DNA of 64,000 nucleotides from Paragordius varius (lineage: Eukaryota; Nematomorpha). This document shows positions 24,431 to 35,514 of this stretch, in pieces; the first letter of the stretch is position 1, and each line of letters opens with the position of its first letter. Location: NCBI GenBank assembly GCA_964247055.1, contig OZ176060.1, positions 1,550,001 to 1,614,000 of the forward strand, in the 5' to 3' direction. Position numbers and translations under genes: made by a program. The notes beneath the pieces are model-generated. The model made no database searches. It saw only the letters and a list, made by a program, of their open reading frames with translations, and was not told the DNA's origin.

Positions 24431-25280
24431 CAAGTAAGGTCTTGCTAAAAATAATACAAGACAGGATGCACACTATACAGTCGGAAATACGAAAATCAAG
24501 CCGGATTTATGAAGGAAAAAGTACAAGAGACCATTTATCAAACATGAGAAGAATAATGAAAACACCTAGAGAGTTTCAGAAAGAATTATACATGTGTTTT
24601 ATTGATTACAGACAAGCCTTCGATTCGATAAACTATGACTCCTTGTAGGAAACATTAAAGTTATTAGGGGTATCGTCCACTTAATAAGATGGATTAGCTC
24701 TCTCTATGTAAACAAGAGCGATTATTAGAACATCAGCGGGACACAGAAGAAATACAAAATGGGTAAGACTGTTGCTATCCCCTTATCTGTTTAATATGCG
24801 CACAAAAATGAAAATAGGAAAATTAGAGGGTAAAAATATTGGGTAATAAAACCAATACATTAAGCACTGGAGAAAAGCGTACGATTGTTATAGATGGGGA
24901 TGAAAATAGAAGTATTTAATCAATTAACGTTTTTGGGTGCTATAATTTCCGAGGAGGGCTTTTCTACTAAATCATAAAGTATAAATTAATATTGTAAAGC
25001 AAAAACAAATAAATCCTAAAACAAATATCTTAAAGTTAATTTACAAAAGAATGTTAACATATTTAGGTCATGTCATCCAATGGAATAAAATGTCACAATG
25101 TTCGGAAAGGTAGAAGGATAAATAAAACGCGGCCGACCACAGATGAGGGCAAAACATGTAAAAGAGGAGGCTAAGATGCCATTGAGCGATTCAAATATAG
25201 CGGTAAAAGATAGAAAGAATTTGAAATCAATAGATATCCATAAAGTCGTTTACGACTTAGAAAAACCAACGTTAAAATAA
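24430..25280 (+). mobile_element. LINE relic (RTE-like), RT and C-terminal tail
   Basis: The + strand reads through an RT thumb-side to palm segment. MYMCFIDYRQAFDS-type motif A is present as YMCFIDYRQAFDSINYDSL (24591-24647). A later frame has FLGAIISEEGFSTKS (about 24930). Near the end come LTYLGHVI (25053) and KRGRPQMRAKHVKEEAKMP (about 25120-25180). That last stretch is the R-G-R-P-x-x-R-W....K-E conserved tail seen after the RT in RTE-type and related elements. Many frame changes and stops make it non-functional. The 5' half, including an endonuclease, is missing. Confidence 0.8.
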
Positions 25281-25339
25281 AAGCCAATTATATATTAAAA
25301 CACATCTAACAGAATCAAACAGAAAAGTGGTTTATTTTG
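25281..25339. other. Short spacer
   Basis: AT-rich, nothing recognised. Confidence 0.3.
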
Positions 25340-25557
25340 CAATATTTTATTAGCTAATTCACACATGTCTTGACTCAATTTTTACCTTAAACTTTTTCCA
25401 CAAATAAGCATTGGTGTATCAGTGTTATATAAGTGATAAATTTTGCAATGATTTCAATATACTCCATGTTTTAGAAAAATTTGATTTGAAACAGACCTGG
25501 GGTCCCTGACCCTTATTTGAATATAGAGGGCTGAAATGAATGTATTGTATCCAAGTG
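25340..25557 (-). repeat. Partial copy of the CACTT-ended repeat of 563-1092
   Basis: On the minus strand it begins CACTTGGATACAATACATTC and continues ATTTCAGCCCTCTAT, matching 563-620 closely. The distal half is missing or diverged. Confidence 0.65.
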
Positions 25558-25852
25558 ACGGAGAAAAAAATAATTCACAATGCTTCTCTATTTATCTGTG
25601 CGAAATCTTAATAAAAAAATCAAAATATATATTTAAATCAAAGCTAGCTGAGCAATTTGATATATAGCAACTAGCAACTCTACGAAAACACGAATATAGA
25701 CTAAATAGTTTTGGCAAAATTATTTAATTTAATTCGTTTCATTAGATGTTAGTCACGAGTGGCCAACACAAATGGCCTCGCGACCGCATTAACAATTTAG
25801 AACGAATTGCCATCAATAATTTTTTTATTAAAATCATGGGACTGAAATATAG

Positions 25853-26062
25853 TATGCATTTTAATGGTAGCTATTTAACACTATGGGCAATTTGCTACAC
25901 ATTAATGTATTGAAAAAACAACAAAATGTTAAATAAACAATTTTTTCCTTTCTTATATTACTTTGTTTATTTTATTCGATATTTTGTTGTTTTTTCCATA
26001 CACTACTGTTTTGCGAATTGCCCAACTATAGTGTGAAATGTGCAACCATCTAAATGCATACT
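25853..26062. repeat. Long palindrome, arms ~95 nt
   Basis: ATGCATTTTAATGGTAGC at the left pairs with the complement of GCAACCATCTAAATGCAT at the right, with CACTATGGGCAATTTGC against GCGAATTGCCCAACTATAGTG, and GAAAAAACAACAAAAT against ATTTTGTTGTTTTTTC. The spacer is about 20 nt. As RNA or single-stranded DNA it would form a long hairpin. Confidence 0.75.
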
Positions 26063-26281
26063 GCAAAATATTACGAACACGCTATATCTTTATTTTAATA
26101 TTTTTTATTCCACTGGCAGGGAAATATATATTTAGATTTAATATTTAACGGTTTTCGTCTACAATTTTGAATGAATAATAACTTTTACGGTAAGAACACA
26201 GTATTTTTCGAGATCCAATGGCGTAATATGTTGTATAAAATATTAAACGGCCTTACCAACAATTAATTGTGTTAATAAACG

Positions 26282-26283
<2 letters not shown>

Positions 26284-26314
<31 letters not shown>
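26284..26314. repeat. (TA)n microsatellite
   Basis: Uninterrupted TA dinucleotides for about 30 bases. Confidence 0.9.
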
Positions 26315-26318
<4 letters not shown>

Positions 26319-26428
26319 GCACATTAATATTGTTCAATTCACATCATAGTTGGCCAATTGGTAATAACGCGACATGTGGTATCAAACAAATATTGCCATG
26401 GATTATATAAAATACAGTAAAAATTGAA

Positions 26429-26682
26429 ATTATACGGATAAAATGTAAAAATATAAAGATAATTTTTTTTTTCAAAATACAACCATACTTTTTTAGACCT
26501 TGATTAATCTCATAATAAACATTTAATTACAATCGTAAAATACATAATTGTTTGTGTTACCAATTTACATTATACTTTGTAATTTAAAACAATGAGTTAT
26601 ATTTAAAAAAAAGATTAAAAAGTATGGTTGTCTTTTTGAAAAAAATATTTGTCTTTATATTATAACGTTTTGTCCGTATAAT
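26429..26682. repeat. Mariner-like MITE with ~75-bp inverted ends
   Basis: The left arm starts ATTATACGGATAAAATG and the right arm, inverted, starts ATTATACGGACAAAACG. The arms then share TATAAAGA and CAACCATACTTTTT blocks. The pattern TA-CGGAYAAAAYG fits a TA target site and Tc1/mariner-type ends. A second, diverged copy lies near 63561-63775. Confidence 0.7.
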
Positions 26683-27114
26683 ATTAATATTTATTGTAAT
26701 GTTGTAAAATAGGAAAAAATGTAATCTCTATTGTGTTTTTTCCATATATTGCATGTTGGCCAAAAATTACATGAATTGACCAACATTAATGCGCATATTA
26801 AAAAATTTTATAAATTAATATAAATTTTATGATTTTACTCATGTTTAAGTACAAGGTGGTATGTTTTGGCTTTTTTTTTACGTGGACTGTAAAAATATGT
26901 TGGACACCCCTGATATAAATCGGAAAGTATTTGAAATATTTAATTTATATCTATAGTAAATAAATCTTTGTCAAAACTAGGTAGTAAACAGAGCAACTCT
27001 TATTTTATCCAAATTAAATACTTTAAAACTCTTGTTTAAGTAGATAGTTGCATTTAATGATATTCCTTACTTGTTGTATTTATGTATGTTAATTATTTAA
27101 TATATCATTTAACT

Positions 27115-28060
27115 CAAATTCACCTTTGAAATAACTAATTTGCCGACGAACATTTCGAATTCTCGCTTAAGCTTTTAATAATTACTATATGACCATTTCA
27201 GATTCGCGCACGAACATTTTATTTTCTCTTTGAGCACTTAACATTATCATTTGCGCATTTCATATTCACCCTTGAACATTTCATATTTACCATTGAACCA
27301 TTTTCACCCAGGAATTCGATTTCACGGTTAAACATTTAAATCCTTTGACCATTTATGATTAACCTACGAACATTTCAAATTCACCCTTGAACATTTCACA
27401 AATTGTACCATTTAAATTGGCCCAAGACCATGTCGAATTCACCCCCATTTCGATTTTCCGCTAAAACATTTCAAATTTCCCATTGAAGATATCATATTTA
27501 CCATTTGACAATTTCATGTTCGCCCACGAACATTCTGAATTCACCCACGGATATTTCATATTTTGACCATTTCAAGTTCACGCTTGAATATTTATAATTC
27601 GCCCTTGAAAATTTCATTTATAATTTAATTATTTTATTATTGCCCACCAACATTTCATAATGACGCTTAAACATTTTATATTTGCCATTGCATCATTTCT
27701 GGTGCACTGACAAACAATTCGAATTCACCCAAGAACATTTTTTTGGGAATTTCAAATTCGCCCACGAACATTTCATATCCACGCTTAAACATTTTTCATA
27801 TTTGCAATTGCACACTTTCTGAATCGCCCACGAACATTTTATATATCGAGCATTCAGATTCGCCCATGAACATTTCATATTCACGAACGAACATGCACGA
27901 ATATTTCGAATTCACTCTTGAACGCATCATATTTACCATTTGGCTATTTCAGATTCGCCGAGAACATTTTGTTAACCCTTCAACATTTTATATTCACCCT
28001 TAAACATTTGAAATTCATACATTTGAAATTTATCTTAAAATTTACCTAAGAATATATTTC
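27115..28060 (+). repeat. Degenerate ~21-bp minisatellite, about 40 units
   Basis: This is a continuous array of variants of CTTGAACATTTCAAATTCAC and related forms (CACGAACATTTCATATTCGC, CCATTGAACC...). The period is close to 20-22 bases. The unit is related to the arms of the TATACC elements (compare CTTTGAACAATTCAAATTTA at 30210). The ORFs at 27693-27884 and 27743-28003 are translations of the array (repeated MKCSWAN or ISYSRTN words) and not genes. Confidence 0.85.
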
Positions 28061-28099
28061 TCGCACATTTTAGATCCCTAAAAAAGTTGTGATTTTGAA

Positions 28100-28990
28100 A
28101 TTTTTTATATTTAAAAAACATTAACATCTAAAAATGATAAATTACATCATATTAATAATCCATAATCAAGGGTTAAAAAAACTATTTTGATGAAATGTAT
28201 GTTTTTGATAGGAAAATGTATGAGAATTATAGTGAGACTTTTTGACCCTTACGAGTTTGAGGAAGATATTTACATTACTAATAACTCCTACATATTAGAA
28301 ATGTCAATACAAGCCTTTTTGTGAATATTTTTTTGAGGTGAAAGTTAAATGCTTTAATCTAAAAATATCTTTATGATTTATTATAAACTACATTTAAAAA
28401 CGCAAATCACTATTTTTCATAAAAATTCAATTTTTAATGTGGGCAAAAAGTCCCAATTTTTGCCCTTTTATAATATGCTAGTTCTCTTAAGATCAACGCA
28501 AAAATGATATGATTGCGAAATAAAAAGTTTTAAATATATGCTAAATATTAACACCAATTTGAATCAAAATAATTTGTAGCAAACTTTGTTGAATAATATT
28601 TCATAATATTTTGAGGCATGAGGGAAGTATAAAAATAAATATTCTCAAAAACCCTTTTCTATATAATTTGAGAATGCTAAACAATTCTCTCACTTCAGAA
28701 CTTCGATTAAGTCGATCGCTTTTAAATATAAATTTGTTTTATTTGCAAATACCAGAATTTAAAGCAGCCGAATAAATTAAAATTGGATAGAAATATTCAG
28801 CATTATAAAATTATAGAGAAAAGTGTTTTTATAATAAAGCGTTTCTATACAGTTGGTATAACGCAAAATAGTATGTGCGCATATATAACATTAATCAACC
28901 GAAATATATAAATTTTTTAAAAATACTTGATAATACTTATTTTACGCTAAAGCCCAAAGGTAAAAATTTAGTCAACGTGACATGTGTGCA
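28100..28990. repeat. AT-rich high-copy family copy
   Basis: It shares blocks with 19200-20620, 36300-37130 and 58420-59480, for example GTTTTTGATAGGAAAATGTA, TTGACCCTTACGAG, TTTGAGGCATGAGGGAA and the GCTAAACAATTCTC hairpin region. It is non-coding. Confidence 0.55.
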
Positions 28991-28999
28991 ATGGTAAAA

Positions 29000-29327
29000 T
29001 TATATAATAATACAAATAAATAAACCACTTTTTCTATTTATATCAATGTTAGATGAATTAATTAGCTTTTATTTTACCCTTAAAATTAAATGAAGACGAT
29101 ATTTTGCAAAAATTTGGTAAAATAAAAATGGCTTCAATGTAGTATGACATGGAACTTTTTTTCAAAAGGAAATTTTATTTAGATAATTTGGCATAATAAT
29201 ATATTTTGTATTTAGATAGGAGCATAAAGTTAAATTATGACTGTTTCTTCAGTAGTTTTTTTAAAGATTCTAACTTATAATTAATCTAAGGTATTTAGAT
29301 ACCCTGATTTGAATCAAAGTGTTAATC
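29000..29327. repeat. Diverged copy of the CACTT-ended repeat
   Basis: TTTTATTTAGATAATTTGGC, TTTCTTCAGTAGTTTTT and CCTGATTTGAATCAAAGTG parallel 951-1092 (TTTATTTAGATATTTTGGC, TTTCTTTCAGTAGTTTTTC, CAAATCGATTCGAAGTG). The right end is at about 29327; the left end is eroded. Confidence 0.6.
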
Positions 29328-30184
29328 ACTAAAAACAAGCATCATAATCCTGATACATTTATATCAAAATATATATATATTTCCTCTAGGATATTTATTT
29401 TAAATATGAAATAGATAAAAATAAATTTATGCAAGGAGAATAATGAGGGATTTGAGGTGCAAATCCTCTAATTTTATACAATGCCTTTTTCACTTTGTAT
29501 ATGTTTGTTTTATAGTAGTGACATCTTAAAAGCATTACAATGATTAATATATTTATTTCATTTGCCGTCATTTATGACTTATTATTTTTGTTGTTGTTCA
29601 CACTTTCTTGTAAAATGATTTGAAAACAAACTTATTTTAAACTTTTCTCGCTTAGAGATACTGTGAGACAAAAATGGGGATATAAAATAATTCAATATAT
29701 TTTTACTTAAGCATTAAAAATGAATATTAAAGAAAACGTTTTTTTATTCTGCCAAAGTTTAACCCATTTTTACACATTTAGTCTAATTAATACACAATAG
29801 AGGTGAACACGTCATCTACATTTTATTTGTTTAATATAAAGACTTTTCTTGTTACTGAGGAGGTTTTTTTCAGAAAGCACTTGAAAGATTTAGAAGATAT
29901 AGGAAATCGCATGGCGTCGAATTTCTATCAAAAAAATTTGCTAGGTAAATATTTTATTAATATTTTACTAAAATGTTTAAAATTAAAATACCATAATAAT
30001 TTAATTTCCTTTAAATATTCATAATTTGCACCAAAGCAGGAATAACGCATTATTTTTTAAAATTTTTAATATTTAATTATTTAACACATTTTTACCATTT
30101 ACTATAGTAAACATTTATCATCTTTTGATTTATATATTATGTCCGATTTGGCGCTATTTAGGCTTTTGATTCCAATTGCGATAA

Positions 30185-30423
30185 TATACCATTTACAATT
30201 CAAATTCACTTTGAACAATTCAAATTTATCTTAAAAGTAAATTTATGTTTTGGGGCTAATATATTTCTTCATTAATATGAAATATATCTTTATCGCATAG
30301 GTGTAATTAATTTTAAACGAATCTTTATTTTTTAAAAATATTTAACATTATAGGTAATTTTTAATTTTTAACAACTCAGTTAATTTGAATTGTTCAAGGG
30401 TAAATATGAATGTATATGGTATA
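30185..30423 (+). repeat. Second TATACC-ended element, 239 bp
   Basis: The left end TATACCATTTACAATTCAAA and right end (inverted) TATACCATATACATTCATAT enclose about 150 bp of AT-rich filler. Each arm has the TTGAACAATTC word. It lacks the tandem expansion of the copy at 8199-8826. Confidence 0.75.
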
Positions 30424-30599
30424 CTATATAAAAAATTGCATAAATAAAGATTCTTTTCGGCATCGAATTTTTTTAAAAAAATAAAATAGAATGTTGGTAT
30501 TTTCAAAATCATAAGGTAGTCACGTTTGGTCCAAATTAGCTATTACATTTTTCAGTTAAAAATATTATTTGCAATTTTAGCAAAACAAATGAAAAAATT

Positions 30600-30720
30600 T
30601 TGGATGAAAACAACTGTTTTTGCCTGAAAAATTGCTTTTTGTTTAAAAATGTTGGGTTTGGTTAAAAAAATGTTGCGTTTGGTTGAAAAATGTTGCGTTT
30701 GCTTCTAAATATAAATATTT
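30600..30720. repeat. Short imperfect tandem repeat
   Basis: AAATGTTGSGTTTGGTTRAA-like units of about 20-24 bases, three to four copies, in the P450 intron. Confidence 0.6.
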
Positions 30721-31493
30721 CTTATTTTACTACATTTATTCCCAAATAGTTTCAACCTCAAACGAAAAATATATAATATGATTAATAAATTTTTATATAG
30801 AATTTTATTTTGCTACTGATCTAACATTGTTCAATTTAAACAAATAGTTGACTCCTTTTCCCTTTGCTGCAATATTTATATGAATTAGCGATCAAGATTA
30901 TTAATTTTGGCTAATAGCAGAAAATGAAATATCTTTTTTTACTATTTAAATTTGATATTATTCTGATTTTTTTAATATATAATTAGTTTGTTTATTAGTG
31001 CCTGCCGTGTAGAGAAGTAGTTGAGTTAGTTAAGGCTAAATGTAAATATTAATAAAAAATGTTTAAATAATTTAGCTGCTTATTCCTATAATATTTTTAA
31101 TTAAAAATGTAGGTATTCACTTAAACAATATCAATATATAAAGTGTCATTCAGATAATAATGATCATAATATTCGGAATTTCATTAAATTTATGCAATTC
31201 TTAATTTAAGGGAGGCAGAGGAAAAGCTTATTAATTTTACTGGATTATATAAATATAATCCATTAGCAAAAGATATTGACATTTATTCTAATCAAGATTG
31301 TTAAAGCTTTTGGATACTATTAATACCCTAAAATTTACTATATCCACTAAAACGCTAAATATTGACTCTGATAAATAAAAGCTCCTAATATTATTATAAA
31401 TATAAAAATAAATTAAGCGAGCTGTATCGATGTTTTTTTAAGGCAACTGGTTACGTAATTCAATTCATAATAATATAATCGTATTTATATCAG

Positions 31494-31755
31494 ATCTTAA
31501 AGATCCATTACTGATTGAGAAGTTGCCTTATGACGATATGATGGAGCTGAAGTATATGGACCAAGTTATTAAGGAGGTATTCCGTATGCACCCCCCTGTG
31601 TTATTTTTTGATAGAATTGCTTCACAAGATTATGAATTAGGTGATTTTTTAATAAAAAAAGGTACGATTCTCCAAATTCCTACCGAGGTGGTTCACCGAA
31701 ACCCGCTATATTGGAAGGATCCTCAGATCTTCAGACCAGAGAGATTTATAGATGA
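31494..31755 (+). CDS. Cytochrome P450, K-helix / PERF exon
   Basis: 262-nt internal exon, phase 1 in and phase 2 out. The translation opens DLKDPLLIEKLPYDDMMELK and includes YMDQVIKEVFRMHPP, whose E-x-x-R (EVFR) is the invariant K-helix pair. It then passes through the beta strands (DRIASQDYELGDFLIKKGT) to FRPERFID, the P-E-R-F segment whose Arg completes the E-R-R triad that locks the heme pocket. Length and spacing are normal for CYP3-type enzymes. The next 25 bases interrupt the frame and have the form of a tiny intron. Confidence 0.95.
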
Positions 31756-31780
31756 GTATTAATAATTATGTTATTTTTAG
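31756..31780 (+). other. Apparent 25-nt intron of the P450 gene
   Basis: The stretch begins GTATTA, holds an AT-rich branch-like TTAATAAT and ends in a T-rich tract and TTTTTAG. Without removal the frame hits TAA at once. With removal GA joins T to give Asp and the protein reads ERFID-D-VKDKQYGYIPFG, near the family's usual spacing between PERF and the heme loop (10 residues where about 12 is common). A 25-nt spliceosomal intron is far below the usual animal minimum. The alternative is a small insertion in a pseudogene that happens to look like an intron. Confidence 0.7.
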
Positions 31781-32024
31781 TGTTAAGGATAAGCAATATG
31801 GATATATCCCATTTGGGATGGGCCCCAGAAATTGTGTGGGAATGAGATTTTCATATTTAGAAATGAAAGTTACTTTGTCTGTCATGTTTCTATCAAAATT
31901 ATCGTTCAAACCAGCTAAAGGAGATATGCATCAAGAACAAACTTATCAAAATACAATATTTAAAATGAACACCAACAATATACCGAAGTATGGCCTGCAA
32001 GTGGAGTTTGATATTTTAAAATAA
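31781..32024 (+). CDS. Cytochrome P450, heme-loop terminal exon
   Basis: Last exon, 81 codons to a TAA stop. YIPFGMGPRNCVGMRFS contains the full heme-binding signature F-x-x-G-x-R-x-C-x-G. The Cys is the axial thiolate ligand of the heme iron, and the L helix (MRFSYLEMKVTLSVMFLSK) follows. The C terminus (YGLQVEFDILK) is of normal length. The enzyme's 3' half therefore looks intact. Which substrates it oxidises cannot be told from this. Confidence 0.95.
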
Positions 32025-32229
32025 TTTAATTTACGCAGATACAAATACATAATAAATATTGTTATTATTTTGATTTATTAATAATTGGTCATTTTCGCAA
32101 TTGTATTATACTTGTCCCCGCAATATCTAAGATTTAACATGCAAATAAAAAAGCTTAATTAATGTTTAGAATTCAAAAAAATGAGATACAAAAAGTTATT
32201 AATACTCATAAGCTCTCTATATCGGAAAA

Positions 32230-33000
32230 TTAGGAGAATTCGCGCATTGTTAAATAATTTTTGGTCAAAGCTAAATGTACACTAATTTTTATCATAATTA
32301 TTTAATAATATACAAAACTCTCATTTTTATTAAATTTGATTTTAAATCTGGACTGCGTTAAATTTTAAGACCAGTTAAAAATAGGCAAATTTTCATTAAA
32401 TAAACATAAAAATGCCGATATTGTAGTTATTTGGATATCAATTTTTTTTAAAAAATTGATAATTTGCTTCAAAATTTTGGAAAGTGAATTTTAGGATATT
32501 TATATGTAAACGGTATAAAAATACATTATAAAAACACTTATATGCTAATGCTTAATATTTTATTCACTCTATTTTGGTCAGAATTCGTTGGACCACAAAT
32601 TGCACATAAACAAGTTTTGCAACAACAAATTTATTAAGCACATTTTTAGGGAAAATATTATAGATTTTTAATCCTTGAATTATATAAAAGATTTCATATT
32701 ATCTTGTATTATTTCCACAGGCTTGAAAATACCGAATTCGCTTTATCATTTTGATCAAAATAATAACTTTTTCGGGGATTTTTTTCAAAATTTAAAATAA
32801 TTTAAAAAAATATTGGTATATCCATCTTATTTATATAATCAAAATAGGCGATCATAAAGTTTGCGACAATTACCAAACGATTGCTTTAATCTTAAAATTG
32901 AGAGAATTACGCATTGTATTTATGAAATTTATTAAAAAAATTAAGCTGAAATGCGTACAAATATAAAAAATATATATTTTAATTTTCGACTTTTATAGTA
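32230..33000. repeat. AT-rich high-copy family copy
   Basis: It has the same blocks as 28100-28990 and 36300-37130 (TAAACATAAAAATGCCGATA; TTTTGGAAAGTGAATTTTAG; TATAAAAACACTTATATGCT). It is non-coding, with approximate limits. Confidence 0.45.
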
Positions 33001-33279
33001 AAGTCTTTATTGAAAAAATATGAAAGGAATTGTAACGTAATAAGATGCCTTATATAGTGTGATATGGGTAATTGATGAAAAAAACCAGTCATTAAAAATT
33101 ATTGTATACTAAAAAAAATCAATTACCTTTACAACATTATAGAAGACATAAATATTGATAGGTGTTATGGATGTGTGATAATTATAATGGATTGATTAAA
33201 GTGATATTGTTATTCTATTAATATATAATACCAAATAGGAGACAATATTAGGTCATCGTCCCTATTAAGTGATGCATTG

Positions 33280-35130
33280 TTTTTCTTTTTTCTATTGATT
33301 CGCGTATGAGACGCTTGTTGTAGTTTTCTATATTTGTAATCACCTTGGTGTCAGCAATGAAGTGTCCTTCCTTGCAAACGTGTTCAGATAAACCTGAGGT
33401 GGCATCAAAAGAATGTTCACCAAGGAATAATTAATATTAAAATATCTAATACACAAACATTCCAGAAGAACATCCGGTAAATATCTCTGCTAACTAGAAT
33501 ATCTGAACAAAATACATTTCTGTTTTATCGATTTTTTTAGGAAGAGCGATCCAAAAGTTTTGTCCGAAGTCGCTAAAACAATGAGAGTTAAGGTTGTGGA
33601 ATGAAAGGTGATAAAATCAGGTGTAGAGAGGTATTGTCGAAAGAGGAGAGAATAATTAATCGTGAGAGAATAAGCTTTATTAAATGTGGAGGTTGATCGA
33701 TCAAATAGAGGAAAAGGAATAATATCAAAAATAGGGATCTTAAAAGTGTCATCGTCAGAAAAGAGAAGACGGAATTACTATATGAGGTGTGAAAAAGTAA
33801 AAAAGGTCTCTTTAACGTATTTAAAATTGCTCAACACAGATGACAACTTTCTCCGACCGCTTCCAAAGAGAAAACTGTAAATTCCTCGTTAATAAAGTGA
33901 AAATTTAAAAGAACAGGAATGTATATTTACAGGTCCTTGAATCGGATGTCACTGAAACAAATTTAACCGATATATCTGGGCAAAAAAAATATTACTAAAG
34001 AGAATTCGATAGATTTAGAAGAGATGTCTTAAGCAGCGGGTTTAGACGATAATAACATATAATGTGGAAAAATTAAGAGAAAATCAATTTAGCATTTATT
34101 GTTCATAATGTAGTTATTAGAATAATACCTTTAAATGGAAAAAAACGTTTCACTGTTTCCATTATAGGATTGGGGAAATATAAATGACGAGGGATAAAAT
34201 TGATTACTTATACGATTAAGTTTTGAGAAAGTTCTGGAGAAACGGATAAAAATAGTATAAAGAGTAATCAATTTGTTTTTATTCCTGGAAAATCCACCCT
34301 CGGTTTGATTTATAGTTTAAGGTTAATCGAAAATATATTGAAATAAAAAAGTTTAATTGATACTGGAATCGTTTGACAGGATATCACGAAATATAATGTC
34401 TTAGAAAGTTACATAAAAATTTAAAAAAATTAACGCTCTTACCATGCCAAAATTACAACACATCAGGAAGCGCCAGGTCCAAATAAAATAACCAAAAAGT
34501 CTATCAACGGTCAGCAATCAGTCCGTTGCTATTTATCATTTGTATGGAGAAAATTCCAAAAAACAAATGTTACAACGTGATCAAGTTAATAGCAAGAAAA
34601 CCAAACTTATGAATTTTGGTGGAACATGAAATAAAATTAGAAAAAGGTAGGGTATTATATAATCAATAACATTTAGAGGTGAATTTACGACCAGATAGTT
34701 TGTTAACGTTGGGAAAATTACATATAATATTATCAAATGTTTTATGCGATAAAAATTTGATAAATAGTTAGGGGTAATATAACATTGCTATTATCTGCCA
34801 AAGATTTGAATCTCACAATGACGTTCGGTGCAAGGAAAAATAAACTGAAAAATTATGCATTAGAGGAAGTAGAGAAATCAAACCTATAACACAAAGATAA
34901 TATTAAATCATCTTAGATGGTTTGGACATATAAAAAGAAGAGACGGTAACTATATTGTTAAAAAGATTGATAAATATATTTAAAAAATGTATGAGGGAAG
35001 AGGGCGCCCTAAAACATGATGGATAGGTATGGTTAAAAGAGGTATGGCGAAACCGAACAGAAACCCCCAAGACGCCGGAGACAGGTTCTACGATATAGTT
35101 TACGAAAACTGCTCGAAAGAGTGATATTAC
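33280..35130 (+). mobile_element. LINE relic (RTE-like)
   Basis: Only scattered RT-like pieces survive on the + strand: FEKVLEKRIKIV (about 34210), which fits the K-V-x-E-K-x-x-x-x-R segment; LGWFGHIKRRDGNYIVKKI (about 34916-34970); and YEGRGRPKT followed by W-x-x-x-V-K-R (34990-35040). The last two are the C-terminal H-x-x-R-x-D and G-R-P motifs found after the RT in RTE-type elements. Frame breaks are numerous. The ORF at 33686-33880 (basic, no motif) may be part of it. Confidence 0.65.
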
Positions 35131-35273
35131 ATAATGTAAATAGGATATTATTAATACACTAATCCTCCTGGCAACTTTATATGCCGCTGAAATTTAGACC
35201 ATAAAATGCCACAGATTTGAATATTAGCGACGTTTTAAATAATCAATGCTAAACACAAATGGCGTCGTAGGCT

Positions 35274-35503
35274 CAGAGGCGCAGCTAGGAGGAAAAGGGA
35301 GCCACATTTACCGTGCACCATAGTTGAAGGGGCGATTTTAATTTTATTACAAAAATATAGGTATTTAAAAGTTCTTATTTATAATACACACCCATTTATG
35401 AGTGGTATTTTGTGATTAATTTTTAAAATGCAAGGGGTACATGGAAGGGTGAGGGGGCCCCACACGGATTCATGCGCGCCAAAAAATGCAAGCTGTGCCT
35501 CTG
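35274..35503 (+). repeat. hAT-type MITE, copy 3, near-perfect 8-bp TSD
   Basis: The 230-bp element starts CAGAGGCGCAGCTAGG and ends AGCTGTGCCTCTG. The flanks CGTAGGCT (35266-35273) and CGTGGGCT (35504-35511) match at 7 of 8 positions. It is homologous to 4236-4472 and 11642-11917 throughout. Confidence 0.85.
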
Positions 35504-35514
35504 CGTGGGCTGCA

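Larger units (their letters stand above)
25754..26912 (+). mobile_element. hAT-like non-autonomous element, composite
   Basis: The left end CACGAGTGGCCAACA and right end TGTTGGACACCCCTG form an imperfect hAT-type inverted pair (consensus CAGGGGTGGCCAACA). The flanking octamers ATGTTAGT and ATATAAAT agree at 5 of 8 positions, compatible with a decayed target duplication. Inside are a long palindrome (25853-26062), a TA microsatellite and a mariner-like MITE (26429-26682). No transposase is recognised. Confidence 0.55.
16852..31493 (+). other. 14.6 kb P450 intron filled with repeats
   Basis: The donor GTAATATTT at 16852 and acceptor TTTATATCAG at 31484-31493 are both phase 1 and join IPF-D-LKDPLL, the expected J-to-K helix linker of a P450. 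Inside are AT-rich family copies, a LINE relic, hAT-like and mariner-like MITEs, minisatellite DNA and a TATACC element, listed separately. No other exon of the P450 fits the phase. Confidence 0.8.

Noticed and set aside
27693-28003. ORFs with repeated MKCSWAN or SPTNISY words
   Set aside because: They are translations of the degenerate minisatellite on opposite strands, with no conserved cysteine architecture beyond the repeat period.
27115-28060. Possible CRISPR-like array
   Set aside because: The units are adjacent and degenerate with no unique spacers, and the genome is animal. It is a minisatellite.
29873-29943. A 71-nt open segment with good splice borders (TTTTTTTCAG ... GTAAAT) coding KHLKDLEDIGNRMASNFYQK, inside the P450 intron
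   Set aside because: Including it would break the phase-1 join of the flanking P450 exons, and the peptide is not at a place where P450s have extra sequence. It could be a stray exon of another gene but has no support.
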